NCBI RefSeq assembly: GCF_007997295.1
Contig: NZ_VORY01000003.1
Location: 186,001 to 250,000, forward strand
Source of the DNA: Gillisia hiemivivida
Lineage (GTDB): Bacteria > Bacteroidota > Bacteroidia > Flavobacteriales > Flavobacteriaceae
Length of the DNA stretch: 64,000 bases
Direction: 5' to 3'
The notes below the pieces were generated by a model. The model did not search any database. It was given only the letters and a program-made list of their open reading frames with translations, and was not told the DNA's origin. Below, piece after piece: positions 34,130-45,100 of the stretch (position 1 is its first letter; the number at the start of each line of letters is the position of its first letter). The position numbers were made by a program, and so were the translations under genes.

Positions 34130-34615
34130 CTAAGCTTTTGCTTTCTTATTCAATCTTTTTTCAGCCAGATCATCTAATTTCTGGTCAGCTTTATACTCTT
34201 CATCTAAAGTTTTCTGAAGTTTTTTTGCGATACTGTCATGTCCAAGTTCTTTTGCGAACCGAACTGCAGTTCCATATCCAGATATCTCATAATGTTCTAC
34301 TCGTTGTGCCTCTGCTATTAATCCGGCGTCTTTCACTTCTGGATCTGCTTTTTGGTCAATCATAGATTGAGCTTCCTTAACCAAACCTTCCATAGCTTTG
34401 CATTTTTCACCGGTAGGTTTAATAGAAAGTTCCTTGCAAATCTCTTCAATACGTTGCTTATGAGTTTTTGTTTCTTCTAAATGACCTTCAAATGCTTTTT
34501 TTAACTGAGCATCATGAGCAGCTTTCATCATTTTTGGTAAGGCATCTATTAATTGGTCTTCTGCGCTGTAAAGATCTTTTAACTGATGTTCAAATAACTC
34601 TTCTAAATTTTTCAT
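34130..34615 (-). CDS. DUF892 ferritin-like protein (YciE/YciF type)
   Basis: A 161-residue four-helix protein: MKNLEELFEHQLKDLYSAED, LEETKTHKQRIEEI, AQRVEHYEISGYGTAVRFAK and LDEEYKADQKLDDLAEKRLN supply Glu and His positions typical of a di-iron ferritin-like site. The C-terminus is Lys-rich. Members are stress-induced in other bacteria. It is monocistronic. Confidence 0.88.
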   Translation of the reverse strand: MKNLEELFEHQLKDLYSAEDQLIDALPKMMKAAHDAQLKKAFEGHLEETKTHKQRIEEICKELSIKPTGEKCKAMEGLVKEAQSMIDQKADPEVKDAGLIAEAQRVEHYEISGYGTAVRFAKELGHDSIAKKLQKTLDEEYKADQKLDDLAEKRLNKKAKA

Positions 34616-34922
34616 AATAATATACTTTAATGGTTATGAAACTAATGTAAAAAGTAAGTGACTCATTTTTAGTTAAATACATGATAATTAAAATCTAATT
34701 TTAGTGAATAAATTGTTAAGTCCTAATTAGTGTCTACTAATTATATCCAGACATTATACTTACAAGTTTTGGAATACTGTTTATTATTGAAAAGAAATAG
34801 AATTCACAGAGAGAACCAGTAATGAGCTCTTAAAGTTTATCTAAAATTAGCGGTAATCTCATTACTAATATTTCTATAATGGTAAATTACCTTTTTATTG
34901 GATTTAGAACTTAATTGAAAGA
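34616..34922. other. Divergent intergenic region, DUF892 / App1
   Basis: There are 307 AT-rich bases with no credible gene. The only structure seen is a 9-bp inverted repeat, AGTAATGAG (34818-34826) and CTCATTACT (34858-34866), with a 31-base spacer. Promoters for both flanking genes must lie here, but I could not place them confidently. Confidence 0.4.
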
Positions 34923-35954
34923 ATGCTAAGAAGACTAAAAAGATCATTTAGTAGTAATAAAATTGAAAATGTATTAATTACTCCTTATAGAAGTTATGGA
35001 ACGAAAAACCATCTCTATATTTTGGGTAGAGCTTTGGATGATGTTCCTCTTAAAATTGTACAGGATCAGTCCTTTTTTAATACTCTTAAAACCACCTATA
35101 AACAGTTTGATAGTTTTGAAATTCCATACGCTAAAGTAGAACTAAATATTCCCCAATTTCTAGATCTAAAAACTAAAGCAGATAGAGAAGGTTATTTTCT
35201 ATTCGAAGAAACCTTTGCAAAAGACCTTTCCACAAAAGCAAATGATGAAGGTTGGGTTACTGTGAATTTGTTGTTTAAGAAAAGTGAAGATTCTACCCCT
35301 TCAGAAGAAAGAAAACATTTTCAAGGAGAAGTGTTAATTCCAGACGTTCATGCGGAATATGGTATAATTAGCGATATAGATGATACCATAATTCATACAG
35401 GAGTTACTTCTTTTTTAAAATGGAGGCTCCTTAAAAATTCATTGCTTACCAATGCTTATAAAAGGATTCCATTTAAAGGGGCAGCAGATTTTTATCAGAA
35501 ACTTCACTTAGGAAGAAATCGTGAAAATAAGAATCCGGTTTTCTACATTAGTAATAGTCCGTGGAATTTGTACCAGTATTTAAAGCTTTTCATGGACTTT
35601 AATAAATTTCCAAAGGGACCCATTTTACTACGAAACTTTCGCACTCCTTTCGATAGATCTATTAAACCAGAAAAACCTCATAAGCAAAAAGAGATCATCA
35701 ATATTTTAAAAACCTACCCGGAATTAAAATTCATTTTAATTGGTGATAGTGGAGAACATGATGCTTCTATTTATACGGATATCGCAGCTCAATTTCCAGA
35801 TAGGATCTTAACTATTTATTTGAGAAGCGTAAATCATAAAAGACAGATGAGCCGGGTAAGGAGTATTGTAACCGAATTTGACACCACGCCTATATTAATG
35901 GTAGATAATTCTAATGATGCTGAAGAACATGCCCGTCAAAACGGATTTATTTAG
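34923..35954 (+). CDS. App1-family phosphatase-like protein (DUF2183)
   Basis: A 343-residue protein with a HAD-like catalytic domain from about residue 145. DIDDTIIHTG (151-160) is the DxDxT nucleophile motif, SNSPWNLYQYL holds the second motif, and LIGDSGEHDASIY supplies the acidic residues. The yeast relative App1 is a phosphatidate phosphatase, but the substrate of bacterial members is not known. The N-terminal 140 residues look like a beta-rich domain. It is a single gene with its own terminator. Confidence 0.88.
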   Translation: MLRRLKRSFSSNKIENVLITPYRSYGTKNHLYILGRALDDVPLKIVQDQSFFNTLKTTYKQFDSFEIPYAKVELNIPQFLDLKTKADREGYFLFEETFAKDLSTKANDEGWVTVNLLFKKSEDSTPSEERKHFQGEVLIPDVHAEYGIISDIDDTIIHTGVTSFLKWRLLKNSLLTNAYKRIPFKGAADFYQKLHLGRNRENKNPVFYISNSPWNLYQYLKLFMDFNKFPKGPILLRNFRTPFDRSIKPEKPHKQKEIINILKTYPELKFILIGDSGEHDASIYTDIAAQFPDRILTIYLRSVNHKRQMSRVRSIVTEFDTTPILMVDNSNDAEEHARQNGFI

Positions 35955-35961
35955 TAAAACG

Positions 35962-35989
35962 AAAATCCCGCTGATTGGGGGATTTTTTT
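35962..35989 (+). terminator. Terminator after the App1 gene
   Basis: AAAATCCC and GGGATTTT with a short loop, followed by T. It lies between convergent genes. Confidence 0.7.
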
Positions 35990-36002
35990 ATATGATATTC
36001 TC

Positions 36003-36659
36003 TTAGTGTGTGGCTTGTTGTTCTAAAAGAGACTTCCTAGGCATTGTTTTAAAGATCATATCCCACAGAGGAGAGGAAACTCCAAAAGCCTTATCTGGCT
36101 CTCTATAGTGATGAATGCTATGGTGATGCCATAAGATCCTAAGAAAATTGTTGGGAACCTTAAATGCATGCACAGAATAGTGTACTCCTAAATATGCAGT
36201 ATATCCCATTAGAAAACCTGCAAGGAAACCAAATGCATAATCTCCCATAACACTTCTATAGATCACAAAGAAAATAGTTGCCAAGATCAAACTTAAAACT
36301 GGAGGCATAGCCAATCTGTCTTTATCTTTCGGGAAATCGTGATGTACACCATGCATAGTGTATACAAATTTTTCTCTTTTAGGATTGGTGACCGGTAGAT
36401 GATAGAGATACCTATGCATTAAGTATTCTATAAACGTAAAAAAGAACAATCCGCATAAGAAAAGCAATATTATAGTTGGTACTTCAAAGCCTTTTTCTAC
36501 GATCCCAAAATATATTAGAATGATAGAGATCACAGTGAAAATGATTAAAGGCGCAGCAATATGGGTGTGCGTAAGCTTTTCTAAAATGGGATTTTTAAAA
36601 AGTTTGGCAGAGCCCTTGTGTTTTGGTCTTTTGTGCTTGGTAGACTCCATTGTCATCAA
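36003..36659 (-). CDS. Fatty acid hydroxylase/sterol desaturase family membrane protein
   Basis: A 218-residue protein with four membrane segments and the eight-histidine di-iron set: HRYLYH near 104, HGVHHDFP near 125, HYSVH near 178 and HHHSIHHY near 196. This matches the fatty acid hydroxylase family (2-hydroxylation of acyl chains or similar oxidations). In Bacteroidetes a role in hydroxylated sphingolipids or sulfonolipids is possible but unproven. It lies 3 bases after the deoxynucleoside kinase gene and is co-transcribed with it. Confidence 0.88.
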   Translation of the reverse strand: MMTMESTKHKRPKHKGSAKLFKNPILEKLTHTHIAAPLIIFTVISIILIYFGIVEKGFEVPTIILLFLCGLFFFTFIEYLMHRYLYHLPVTNPKREKFVYTMHGVHHDFPKDKDRLAMPPVLSLILATIFFVIYRSVMGDYAFGFLAGFLMGYTAYLGVHYSVHAFKVPNNFLRILWHHHSIHHYREPDKAFGVSSPLWDMIFKTMPRKSLLEQQATH

Positions 36660-36662
36660 AAT

Positions 36663-37277
36663 TTAAAATAACCCGTGCAATTGAGCATCAATTTTGCTAA
36701 TTATATCTCCTAAATCCTCCGGATTATCTACAAAATTTATATTATCTACATCTATAATGAGCAAGTTCCCTTTATCATACGTATGGACCCAAGCTTCATA
36801 ACGTTCATTCAGTCTACTAAGATAATCAATAGAGATAGAATTTTCATACTCTCTACCTCGTTTATGTATTTGCGCAACCAAATTTGGGATGCTGCTTCTT
36901 AGATATATAAGAAGATTAGGGCCTTCCACCAAACCTTCCATTAGGTCGAAAAGTGATCGGTAATTTTCAAAATCCCTGTTTGGCATCAATCCCATTGCAT
37001 GAAGGTTAGGTGCAAAAATATGAGCGTCTTCATAAATGGTCCTGTCTTGAATAATCTTTTGACCACTTTCTCTTATTTGTAGGATCTGTCTAAACCGAGT
37101 ATTAAGGAAATATATTTGAAGGTTAAAGGACCAACGCTCCATTTTATTATAAAAATCCTCGAGATAAGGATTTTCAAGAACATCTTCGTATTGTGGTTCC
37201 CATTTATAATGTTTTGCTAATAATTTTGTGAGGGTGGTTTTACCAGACCCTATATTTCCCGCAATGGCTACGTGCAT
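36663..37277 (-). CDS. Deoxynucleoside kinase
   Basis: A 204-residue kinase with P-loop GNIGSGKTTL (residues 7-16), the YEDVLENPYLEDFY substrate segment, a QDRTIYEDAHIFA motif and the lid-region RGREYENSISIDYLSRLNERY. It phosphorylates deoxynucleosides for salvage; dA/dG or broad specificity cannot be decided. Nucleoside import by NupC and ThyA function in the same chromosomal region fit salvage but are not linked in an operon. Confidence 0.92.
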   Translation of the reverse strand: MHVAIAGNIGSGKTTLTKLLAKHYKWEPQYEDVLENPYLEDFYNKMERWSFNLQIYFLNTRFRQILQIRESGQKIIQDRTIYEDAHIFAPNLHAMGLMPNRDFENYRSLFDLMEGLVEGPNLLIYLRSSIPNLVAQIHKRGREYENSISIDYLSRLNERYEAWVHTYDKGNLLIIDVDNINFVDNPEDLGDIISKIDAQLHGLF

Positions 37278-37499
37278 ATTTAACTCTTTATGACTGGTTA
37301 TTTTTTGAGGACGATGAAATTAATTCAAAGACTATAAAGATACAAGTTTTAGGCTAAAAATAGTTGATTAGAATTATTCTGGCCATGCATTATTTTTGTT
37401 TCTTCATTCAAACATAATTAACATTATTGGTTAAAGAATTATAAAGTTGAAGATTTAAGATAGTTAATGGCATATATTAATTGAAATTCTATATTAGTC

Positions 37500-38420
37500 A
37501 TGACTAAAACTATATCTTTTTTTAGCTTGCTGCTTATATTAAACTCCTGTAATAATGATGATCCAGGAGATGTTCTTCTTTCTTCTGAAGAAATAAATAT
37601 AAACGGCACAAAGTATTCTGAAAGCAAAAATAATTTTGCTAACACTTATTCCGTCTTTATAGATTCTCTTAATGCTAATGAAGCCATCACAATAGTTGCA
37701 GAAGTGGATCATGCAGCAAATGCAAGATCTGTAGGGCGTGTTCTTAATCCTACGAAAATTGTGTTCTTTGGAAATCCAGTTTTGGGAACTCCATTGATGC
37801 AGAAAAATCAGTTGGCTGGTTTAGATCTGCCACAAAAGGTATTATTCTTCCAAAACTCAGCAAACACAGTATATGCGCTATTTAATAGCGTTCCTTATTT
37901 AGAATCCAGACACGATCTTCAAGGAGTTACCACCTTATCACAAATTTCTACTGCTTTGGAGAACTTAACGAAAGCTGCTACTTCTTCAGAAATTAAACGA
38001 GCTACAGATCTAACAGCAGAATCTAAAGAAGGTATTATCACTGTTGAAAGTGTTCAAGGTTTTGAATCTACATACAATGCCTTAGAAAATGCTATCGCTT
38101 CAAATGAAAATTTAAGTATTGTTGCTCAATTAGACCATCAGGCAAATGCGGCTAATGTAGGATTGGAATTAAGACCAACAAAGATCATTATTTTTGGAAA
38201 CCCTAATCTTGGCTCACCCTTAATGCAAAACAAACAAACTATAGGACTCGATCTCCCTCAAAAGATATTGGTTTGGGAAGATGAAAATGCTGTGGTGAAG
38301 ATCTCCTATAATGATCCTTTTTACCTACAACAAAGATATAATCTGGAGGGGAATCAAGAGGAATTGGAACAAATTTCGACTGCGTTAGATAATTTAGCAA
38401 CTACCGCAGCAGGAAATTAA
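37500..38420 (+). CDS. Lipoprotein with two DUF302 domains
   Basis: A 306-residue protein: signal peptide and lipobox L-N-S-C (Cys17), followed by N-N-D-D-P-G-D. Two similar DUF302 units follow: residues about 40-150 (TKIVFFGNPVLGTPLMQKNQ, AGLDLPQKVLF) and about 180-305 (TKIIIFGNPNLGSPLMQNKQ, GLDLPQKILVW). The near-identical landmarks show internal duplication. DUF302 proteins are uncharacterised. Both copies look complete and could form a pseudo-dimer. Confidence 0.88.
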   Translation: MTKTISFFSLLLILNSCNNDDPGDVLLSSEEININGTKYSESKNNFANTYSVFIDSLNANEAITIVAEVDHAANARSVGRVLNPTKIVFFGNPVLGTPLMQKNQLAGLDLPQKVLFFQNSANTVYALFNSVPYLESRHDLQGVTTLSQISTALENLTKAATSSEIKRATDLTAESKEGIITVESVQGFESTYNALENAIASNENLSIVAQLDHQANAANVGLELRPTKIIIFGNPNLGSPLMQNKQTIGLDLPQKILVWEDENAVVKISYNDPFYLQQRYNLEGNQEELEQISTALDNLATTAAGN

Positions 38421-38424
38421 GGAG

Positions 38425-39366
38425 TTAAGAAAACACTTGATTCTTATAACTGGAATTGAATAAACTGCGATATTGATTTGGAGTGATCTTCTCCAATCTT
38501 TTAAACTGTCTGTTGAAATAGCTAATATTATTAAAGCCAGATTTAAAGGCAATATCTGCAAATTTCCAATTGGTATTCTGTATCAATCGTTTTGCAAATT
38601 TAATGCGCTCTGCATTTAAATAATCTATTGGAGATTCACCCAAAGTATTTCTAAAGGTTCTATAAAAATTTGAAGTACTCATGCAGGCTTTATCCGCCAG
38701 TTTATCTACTGAAATATTTTCAGTGAGATGATCTCTCATATATTTCACTATAAATGCCATTCTATTATTATCGAATAAGGTGGTATTATCTACTAACATC
38801 AATTTAGCTTTGGTTTGAAGCAATCGAATAATTAGCTCCTTTACCATAAGATCTACCAACACATCTTTTGCTTTATTCCCGCTTAAAAAGGTTTGAAAGA
38901 TCCTTTCCAACACAAATTGAACCTGTTCGTTGTTGTGCAGATGAATGGATTTAGCGTCAAAATTATGAGCATCGTTTTCAAATTCTATTCGGCTATTCTC
39001 ATTAAATAAAGCAACAGTCTCTTTGATTTTATCAGGATCTATTCCTAAAGCCAAACACTGGGTTGGTTTTTCAATACTTGCCAACGGGAAATCTATGATC
39101 ATTTTTTCATTGGCTGGTAAAACCACAGATTCTCCCGGAAAAAACTCAAATGCATCCTTATTCTTAAGATGCATTACTTTTTTACCGGTAAGCATGCTGG
39201 CAATAATTGGAAAGCCGAACTGAAGATCTACCTTTTCAGCAGCTTGTTGAGTTTCAAAAACATTGAGCTCTGCATGATTTGCACTATAAATAGTTCTATT
39301 TTCTATAAAAGTATTTAGCTTTCTAGAACTCTTATATTTTGACAAATTTGTATTCAAGACATTCAA
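38425..39366 (-). CDS. AraC-family transcriptional regulator
   Basis: A 313-residue protein with an N-terminal effector/cupin-like domain (about 40-190; GFPIIASMLTGKKVMHLKNK, FFPGESVVLPANEKMIIDFP) and a C-terminal double HTH (about 210-300). The HTH has ISVDKLADKACMSTSNFYRT, GESPIDYLNAERIKFAKRLI and FNNISYFNRQFKRLEKITPN. It is divergent from the aldehyde dehydrogenase-DUF779 pair across 106 bases, and the natural inference is that it controls them. No clear operator repeat was found. Confidence 0.9.
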   Translation of the reverse strand: MNVLNTNLSKYKSSRKLNTFIENRTIYSANHAELNVFETQQAAEKVDLQFGFPIIASMLTGKKVMHLKNKDAFEFFPGESVVLPANEKMIIDFPLASIEKPTQCLALGIDPDKIKETVALFNENSRIEFENDAHNFDAKSIHLHNNEQVQFVLERIFQTFLSGNKAKDVLVDLMVKELIIRLLQTKAKLMLVDNTTLFDNNRMAFIVKYMRDHLTENISVDKLADKACMSTSNFYRTFRNTLGESPIDYLNAERIKFAKRLIQNTNWKFADIAFKSGFNNISYFNRQFKRLEKITPNQYRSLFNSSYKNQVFS

Positions 39367-39472
39367 AAATTAAGAAATTGATAGAAATGTAATAGTCTAA
39401 AGTAGAAAAGTTCAATTATTTATTAGTTTAAATATAGAAATTTATAATCAATAAATTATAATAAAAGACTAT

Positions 39473-40972
39473 ATGAATTATTCAAAGCCAAAGTTCAAAG
39501 AAAAATACGGGAATTTTATAAATGGAAAATTTGAAGCTCCAGATGACGGGGAGTATTTTGATAATCATTCTCCAATAGATAATATGTTATTGGCCAAATA
39601 TCCAAGATCTAAAGAAAGTGTTGTTAAAAAGGCAATTGAAGCGGCTAATAATGCTAAAGATGCTTGGGGAAAAACTTCTGTAGGAGAAAGATCCGCAATT
39701 TTGATGAAGATAGCCGATGTTATTGAAGCAAATCTAAATGAATTTGCACAGATGGAAACTGCAGATAACGGAAAGGCAATTCGCGAGACCGTAAATGCTG
39801 ATGTCCCTTTGGCAGTAGATCACTTCAGGTATTTTGCTTCTGTAATTAGAGCTGAAGAAGGATCTGCAACAGAACTTAATGAGAATACAGTTTCTTTAAT
39901 TATCAGAGAACCTCTGGGTGTTGTTGCGCAGATAATTCCTTGGAATTTTCCACTTCTAATGCTTGCCTGGAAAGTGGCTCCTGCTTTGGCCTCAGGAAAC
40001 TGTGTGGTTTTAAAACCTGCTGAACAAACACCTGCCTCTGCAACTTTTCTTGCTGAAAGGATAGGTGATCTTTTACCTCCAGGTGTTTTTAATGTGATCC
40101 ATGGTTTTGGACCAGAAGCAGGGAAACCCTTAGCTTCTAGTGGCAAGGTAGATAAAGTAGCATTTACTGGGGAAACCACTACCGGACAGTTAATAATGCA
40201 ATATGCTTCTAAGAATTTGAATCCGGTTACAATGGAATTGGGAGGAAAATCTCCGAATGTCTTTTTTAGCAGCATCATGGATCATGATGATGATTTTCTG
40301 GATAAATGTATTGAAGGTGCTGTATTGTTTGCCTTTAATCAAGGAGAAGTATGCACCGCTCCATCCAGGTTGTTAATTCAGGAAGATATCTATGATGCCT
40401 TTATTGAAAAAGTAATTGCCAGAACTGAAGCTATAAAAATGGGAGACCCATTTGATATGAACACCATGATGGGAGCTCAGGCTTCCAATGATCAGCATGA
40501 AAAGATCTTATCTTATATAGAAATAGGGAAAGAAGAAGGTGCTGAGGTTCTAACAGGAGGAGGAGCTAAAAAATTAGACGGAGACCTTTCTAATGGATTC
40601 TATATACAACCAACTATTTTAAAAGGACATAACAAAATGAGGGTTTTTCAAGAAGAGATCTTCGGACCTGTACTTGCAGTTTGTACCTTTAAAGATGAAG
40701 CCGAAGCCATTGAAATAGCTAATGATACTCTATATGGTTTGGGAGCAGGAGTCTGGACAAGAGATGCGCATCAACTTTATCAAATACCTCGTGCTATTAA
40801 GGCAGGAAGAGTATGGGTGAATTGTTACCATGATTATCCAGCACATGCTCCATTTGGAGGATATAAAAAATCCGGTTTTGGTCGTGAGAATCACTTAATG
40901 ATGCTAAATCATTACAGACAAACTAAAAACATGCTAATCTCTTACGATAAGAAGAAACTAGGTTTCTTTTAG
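39473..40972 (+). CDS. NAD(P)-dependent aldehyde dehydrogenase
   Basis: A 499-residue class of enzyme oxidising aldehydes to acids. Landmarks are [19 protein letters not shown] (cofactor site), the general-base Glu in [14 protein letters not shown], the catalytic Cys in [14 protein letters not shown] near residue 300, and [20 protein letters not shown]. It resembles short-chain (acetaldehyde-type) dehydrogenases that travel with DUF779 genes. It is divergent from an AraC regulator and 14 bases ahead of DUF779. Confidence 0.94.
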   Translation: MNYSKPKFKEKYGNFINGKFEAPDDGEYFDNHSPIDNMLLAKYPRSKESVVKKAIEAANNAKDAWGKTSVGERSAILMKIADVIEANLNEFAQMETADNGKAIRETVNADVPLAVDHFRYFASVIRAEEGSATELNENTVSLIIREPLGVVAQIIPWNFPLLMLAWKVAPALASGNCVVLKPAEQTPASATFLAERIGDLLPPGVFNVIHGFGPEAGKPLASSGKVDKVAFTGETTTGQLIMQYASKNLNPVTMELGGKSPNVFFSSIMDHDDDFLDKCIEGAVLFAFNQGEVCTAPSRLLIQEDIYDAFIEKVIARTEAIKMGDPFDMNTMMGAQASNDQHEKILSYIEIGKEEGAEVLTGGGAKKLDGDLSNGFYIQPTILKGHNKMRVFQEEIFGPVLAVCTFKDEAEAIEIANDTLYGLGAGVWTRDAHQLYQIPRAIKAGRVWVNCYHDYPAHAPFGGYKKSGFGRENHLMMLNHYRQTKNMLISYDKKKLGFF

Positions 40973-40986
40973 AAAATAAATATACT

Positions 40987-41352
40987 ATGGAATTTAATCG
41001 GGTTGAAATTACAGAGGAGGCTGAAGAAATAGTAGAACAACTGAAGCAGCAACATGGTGAACTGATTTTTCATCAAAGCGGTGGATGTTGTGATGGCTCT
41101 TCTCCTATGTTATTACCCAAGGAAGATTTTTATATAGATGATAATGATATTTGGTTAGGTGAGGTTGCTGGAATTCCATTTTATATGAGCCATGATCAAT
41201 TTGAATATTGGAAGCATACTCATCTTACCGTTGATCTAACCAATGGTCGGGGAGCAAGTTTTTCTTTGGAAATCCCATTAGGAAAGCGCTTTATCATTAG
41301 ATCTCGGTTACTAAAAGAAGAAGAATTAGCCTACCTCAACAAGAAGGCATAA
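40987..41352 (+). CDS. DUF779 protein, aldehyde dehydrogenase partner
   Basis: A 121-residue protein with the DUF779 core: ELIFHQSGGCCDGSSPMLLP and FYIDDNDIWLGEVAGIPFYM, then GRGASFSLEIPLGKRFIIRS. The adjacent Cys pair and Asp could bind metal. Genes of this family are very often next to aldehyde dehydrogenases, and here the gap is 14 bases. An assisting role in aldehyde oxidation has been proposed but no reaction is known. Confidence 0.9.
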   Translation: MEFNRVEITEEAEEIVEQLKQQHGELIFHQSGGCCDGSSPMLLPKEDFYIDDNDIWLGEVAGIPFYMSHDQFEYWKHTHLTVDLTNGRGASFSLEIPLGKRFIIRSRLLKEEELAYLNKKA

Positions 41353-41355
41353 TCG

Positions 41356-41390
41356 AAAAGGCCCTAACGCAAAAGTTTTAGGGTCTTTTT
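41356..41390. terminator. Bidirectional terminator
   Basis: AAAAGGCCCTAA and TTAGGGTCTTTT form a stem with one mismatch; A and T tracts are on both sides, between convergent genes. Confidence 0.75.
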
Positions 41391-41775
41391 ATTTTCTGAA
41401 AAACTGTACCGTCTTATAAATTTCAGATCGTAAATAACAATCGTTACAATCTGAAAACATCCAGATACAATCTATGCTGTCTGTAATCATATGAAATAAT
41501 AATCCAATAAATATTAGTTTAAAAAGTTTATTCTTGATAAGCAAAACACCAAGAATATATCCCAAAATTGCAATTTCAGAATGTAACGGATGATAGCCAA
41601 TTCCACACCGATTGGGATCAAAAAGAGGTGTGGCAAAAACATGGTCTAAATCTACCAACATAGTGAGAACCAGAATTAGCCAGTTTCGTTTCCATTGCTC
41701 CTTATCATACCAATAAGCAATAGCACCTATGGCGAGAAAATGAAGTGAATAATGGACAATAGATTGCAATATCAA
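41389..41775 (-). CDS. DUF6122 family membrane protein
   Basis: A 128-residue protein with three to four membrane segments and conserved polar residues (SIVHYSLHFLAIGAIAYWY, MLVDLDHVFATPLFDPNRCG, GYHPLHSEIAI, FHMITDSIDCIWMF). The His/Asp set resembles the metal-dependent membrane hydrolase type (YdjM-like), but this is only a resemblance. It is last in a run with DUF202 and the large amidohydrolase gene. Confidence 0.8.
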   Translation of the reverse strand: MILQSIVHYSLHFLAIGAIAYWYDKEQWKRNWLILVLTMLVDLDHVFATPLFDPNRCGIGYHPLHSEIAILGYILGVLLIKNKLFKLIFIGLLFHMITDSIDCIWMFSDCNDCYLRSEIYKTVQFFRK

Positions 41776-41819
41776 TTGGAGACTAGTAATAGTTAAAGAT
41801 CGGGTTCAAACTTTTCTTT

Positions 41820-42134
41820 TTAAGATTTATCTTCAACATCTGGCTGTAAAAGTCTCCGAAGTTTTCTGTTCAAATGAATATATCGGTAGATTCCAATAGA
41901 TATAAAAATTACACATATAAATAGAGAAAGATATCCTAACCATTGTACATGTTCATATTCCTTGATCTGTAAAATAGCTAGTCCCCCAATAAAAAGATAC
42001 AAGGAAGAGCGAATGTAGGAAAGCAATGTTCGCTCATTCGCTAATTTCGTCCGCTCCAAAGCCAGATGCTCCCGAATAAATTTCTCATCGATCCTCTGAG
42101 TTTTAAATGGATTGTATAGTTTAACTCTTCTCAT
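41820..42134 (-). CDS. DUF202 (YidH-type) membrane protein
   Basis: A 104-residue protein. LALERTKLANERTLLSYIRS is the diagnostic DUF202 N-terminal helix; two membrane segments follow (YLFIGGLAILQI, LSLFICVIFISIGIYRYI). Function unknown. It lies 17 bases after the amidohydrolase gene and is probably translated from the same mRNA. Confidence 0.88.
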   Translation of the reverse strand: MRRVKLYNPFKTQRIDEKFIREHLALERTKLANERTLLSYIRSSLYLFIGGLAILQIKEYEHVQWLGYLSLFICVIFISIGIYRYIHLNRKLRRLLQPDVEDKS

Positions 42135-42151
42135 TTATAAAAATAAAGATT

Positions 42152-45100
42152 TTAGTTGTGAGTAGATTGGCAAGTACAACCAGGTGCAGTAAAACTTTGA
42201 CTGCTCTCGTGCCAAGGAAATGCTTGATTGTAATTATTATTCTCCCAGTAAAATTCATTTCTTTCCTTCGGATTGTTCCCAACTTCATTCATGGTAGCAG
42301 AATCAAATAAACGTCCGTTAACCATAGTAAATTCAACTGTATTTGAATTTTGGATATCTTCCAATGGATTTTTATCCAGAACTATCATATCGGCCAATTT
42401 TCCAACTTTTAAAGATCCTATTTCATTACCCATTCCAAGGTACTCTGCTCCGTTAATTGTTGCGGTTCTCAAAGCTTCCATATTGCTCATTCCACCCATT
42501 TGTAGTAACCACAGTTCCCAGTGTGCTCCAAGGCCTTGTAGTTGCCCGTGTGCTCCAAGATTTACCTTTACACCTTTATCGCTTAATACTTTTGCAGTTT
42601 CAGAAACTAAAATGGGACCATTGTCATATTCTTCTTGTGGAAGCATCTCTCTACGTCTAGATCTGGAATCTACAATGAAACGTGGAGTGAAGGTCAATAA
42701 CTTTTCATTTTCCCAAACATTCGATTTCTCATACCAGTAAAATTCTCCGTTGATTCCACCATAATTTACAATAAGAGTAGGGGTATAGCCTGTATTACTA
42801 TTTCCCCAAAGTGTGAGCACATCTTTATAAACCGGCGCTACGGGAATATTATGTTCAATCCCTGTATGGCCATCTATGATCATACTCATATTATGGAAAA
42901 AAGTACTTCCTCCTTCAGGAACCACATTTAGATCTAATTCTTTGGCAGCCTGCATCACTTGTTGACGTTGCTCTCTTCTTGGCTGATTATAACTTTTTAT
43001 AGAATTTGCACCAAAGGCTTTAGTTCTTCTAAGTGCAGATCTTGCATCTTCCAAACTGTTGATGTCTGCTTTAAAATCGCCATCGGCACCATAGATTATG
43101 ATCCCTGTAGAAAACAATCTCGGTCCAACCATTTCTCCGTTCTTGATCATTTCTGCCATTCCAAATACCGTTTCACTTAATGCAGATGGATCATGGGCAG
43201 TGGTAACACCAAAGGCAAGGTTTGCATAAAGCGGCCAGTGTTTCTTTGGGCTAATTCCATATCTAAAGGCTCCAATATGAGCATGTGCATCTACAATTCC
43301 AGGCATGATGGTCTTTCCTGTTAGATCGTAAGTTTTTGCGTTTTTAGGAACTTCAATATCATTAGCATTTCCAAGTGCGACAATTTTATTTTCGTTTACT
43401 ACAATAGTTCCATTTTCAATTACACTATCACCTTCCATAGTAATTATACGCACGTTGGTAAAGGCAATTTGCCCTTTTGGAACATCTGTCTTTGCTAGTA
43501 AACCTATTTTTAAGCCAATCTCTGTTATTGCTGAAATAGAGTCTGGTGAAGTTTCTAAAAATGTAAATTTCTGGTCTATTTCATTTGTAAAATATTCGTC
43601 TCCTAAGGTCCAGTGAACTTTGTCGCTATTATTAGACCAATGCAAATTGATTCCTGCATCTTTTGTGATCTGAGTTACCGGAAAGGCTTTGGATTTTCCG
43701 TCCAGATCTATAGGCTTCCCTGTCATTACAAAAGGCGCCACATAGGCTTTATGTAAATTTGAAAACACGATCCATTTATTATCTGGACTAGGGATCAATC
43801 TGTTTGCGTATTTCGAATTGAAATGTACACGTTCATCCTCACCATTCAGGTCTATACTTTTTAAACTCTTGGTAAGATCGCCAAAAAGGTATCCGCCAGT
43901 TTGAAAGATAATTCTGGAATCATCTTTATTGAAAACAGGAAAATCTCCTTCTTTATTTATTTTTTCTGAATTCTTCCCGTCGCCATTCATCAAATATATT
44001 CCTGGCTCCTTGGTAAATGTTTCGCCTAGATCTGTGTTTCCAGACTCCTTGGTGTACACTATTTTATCTCCATTTCTGGAGAAAGATGGGTTTCTATAGA
44101 TTCCTTTTTCTGAAGTTAATGCTACCGGGTTTCCTCCCGAAAGGCTTACTTTTTTAATACTTCCTTTGTTTTGATCGTCCCAGGTTACGTAGATAATAGT
44201 CTTTCCATCTGTAGAAAAAGAAGGATCAAATTCGAAATCTGTATCCTTAGTCAAGCGTTGAGGTTTTCCATTTGGAAGTTCTTTTTTCCAAAGAAATCCT
44301 AATCCGTGAAAAACCAATGTTTTTCCACTTGGAGAAGTCACTGCATTTCTAATAGCTTTCGCGGTGAAATTCTCAGAAAATACCTTCGGACTGGAATGAT
44401 GAGCTTCAGCTATTTTTATAGTTGTTTCAGCATTGAAAGGGATTTCTTTTACTTCAGAAGTTTCCACATTAATGCGTTTTATTTTTCCTTCACTCCAGAT
44501 CACCACTTCTTTATTGTTCGGCATCCAGCTAAATCCAGGATATACTCCAAAAATAGCCCAAGCCTCTTGCTGGTCTTTACTTAGGTTGTCATAAACAGGT
44601 CGTTCTTCACCTGTTTTTAGATCATGCACATACAAAACAGTCTTGGTACGCACTCTTTTAATAAAAGCCAATTTTGTACCATCTCGGGAAATCTGAGGTC
44701 GTGCAGCTCCACCGGAACCTCCTGTAATTGTAAGAGTTTCTCCTGTTTCAAGATCATAACGTTTTATAACATAGATCTGTTTGTTGGGATCTTTGTTATA
44801 CTGAAAATTCCCTCCAGGATACATATCTTCACTATAATACAAATAGCGACCATCTGGGGAAGTGCTAGGTTCATTCACATCCTGCTGATCGTTCTTTCTT
44901 TCGGTTAATTGAAGCCCTGCAGTTCCTGCAATATGATATTGCCACATTTCTCCTGCTCCTAAGGAACGTCCGGAGGTAAAGTGTTTTCTGGCAATTATGG
45001 AATTTCCATCTGCCGTCCAAACTGCGTTATTTAAGAGTCGAAATTCTTCGGTGGTAAGTTGTTTTGCGTTTTTTCCTTCAGCATCCATGATCCAAATATT

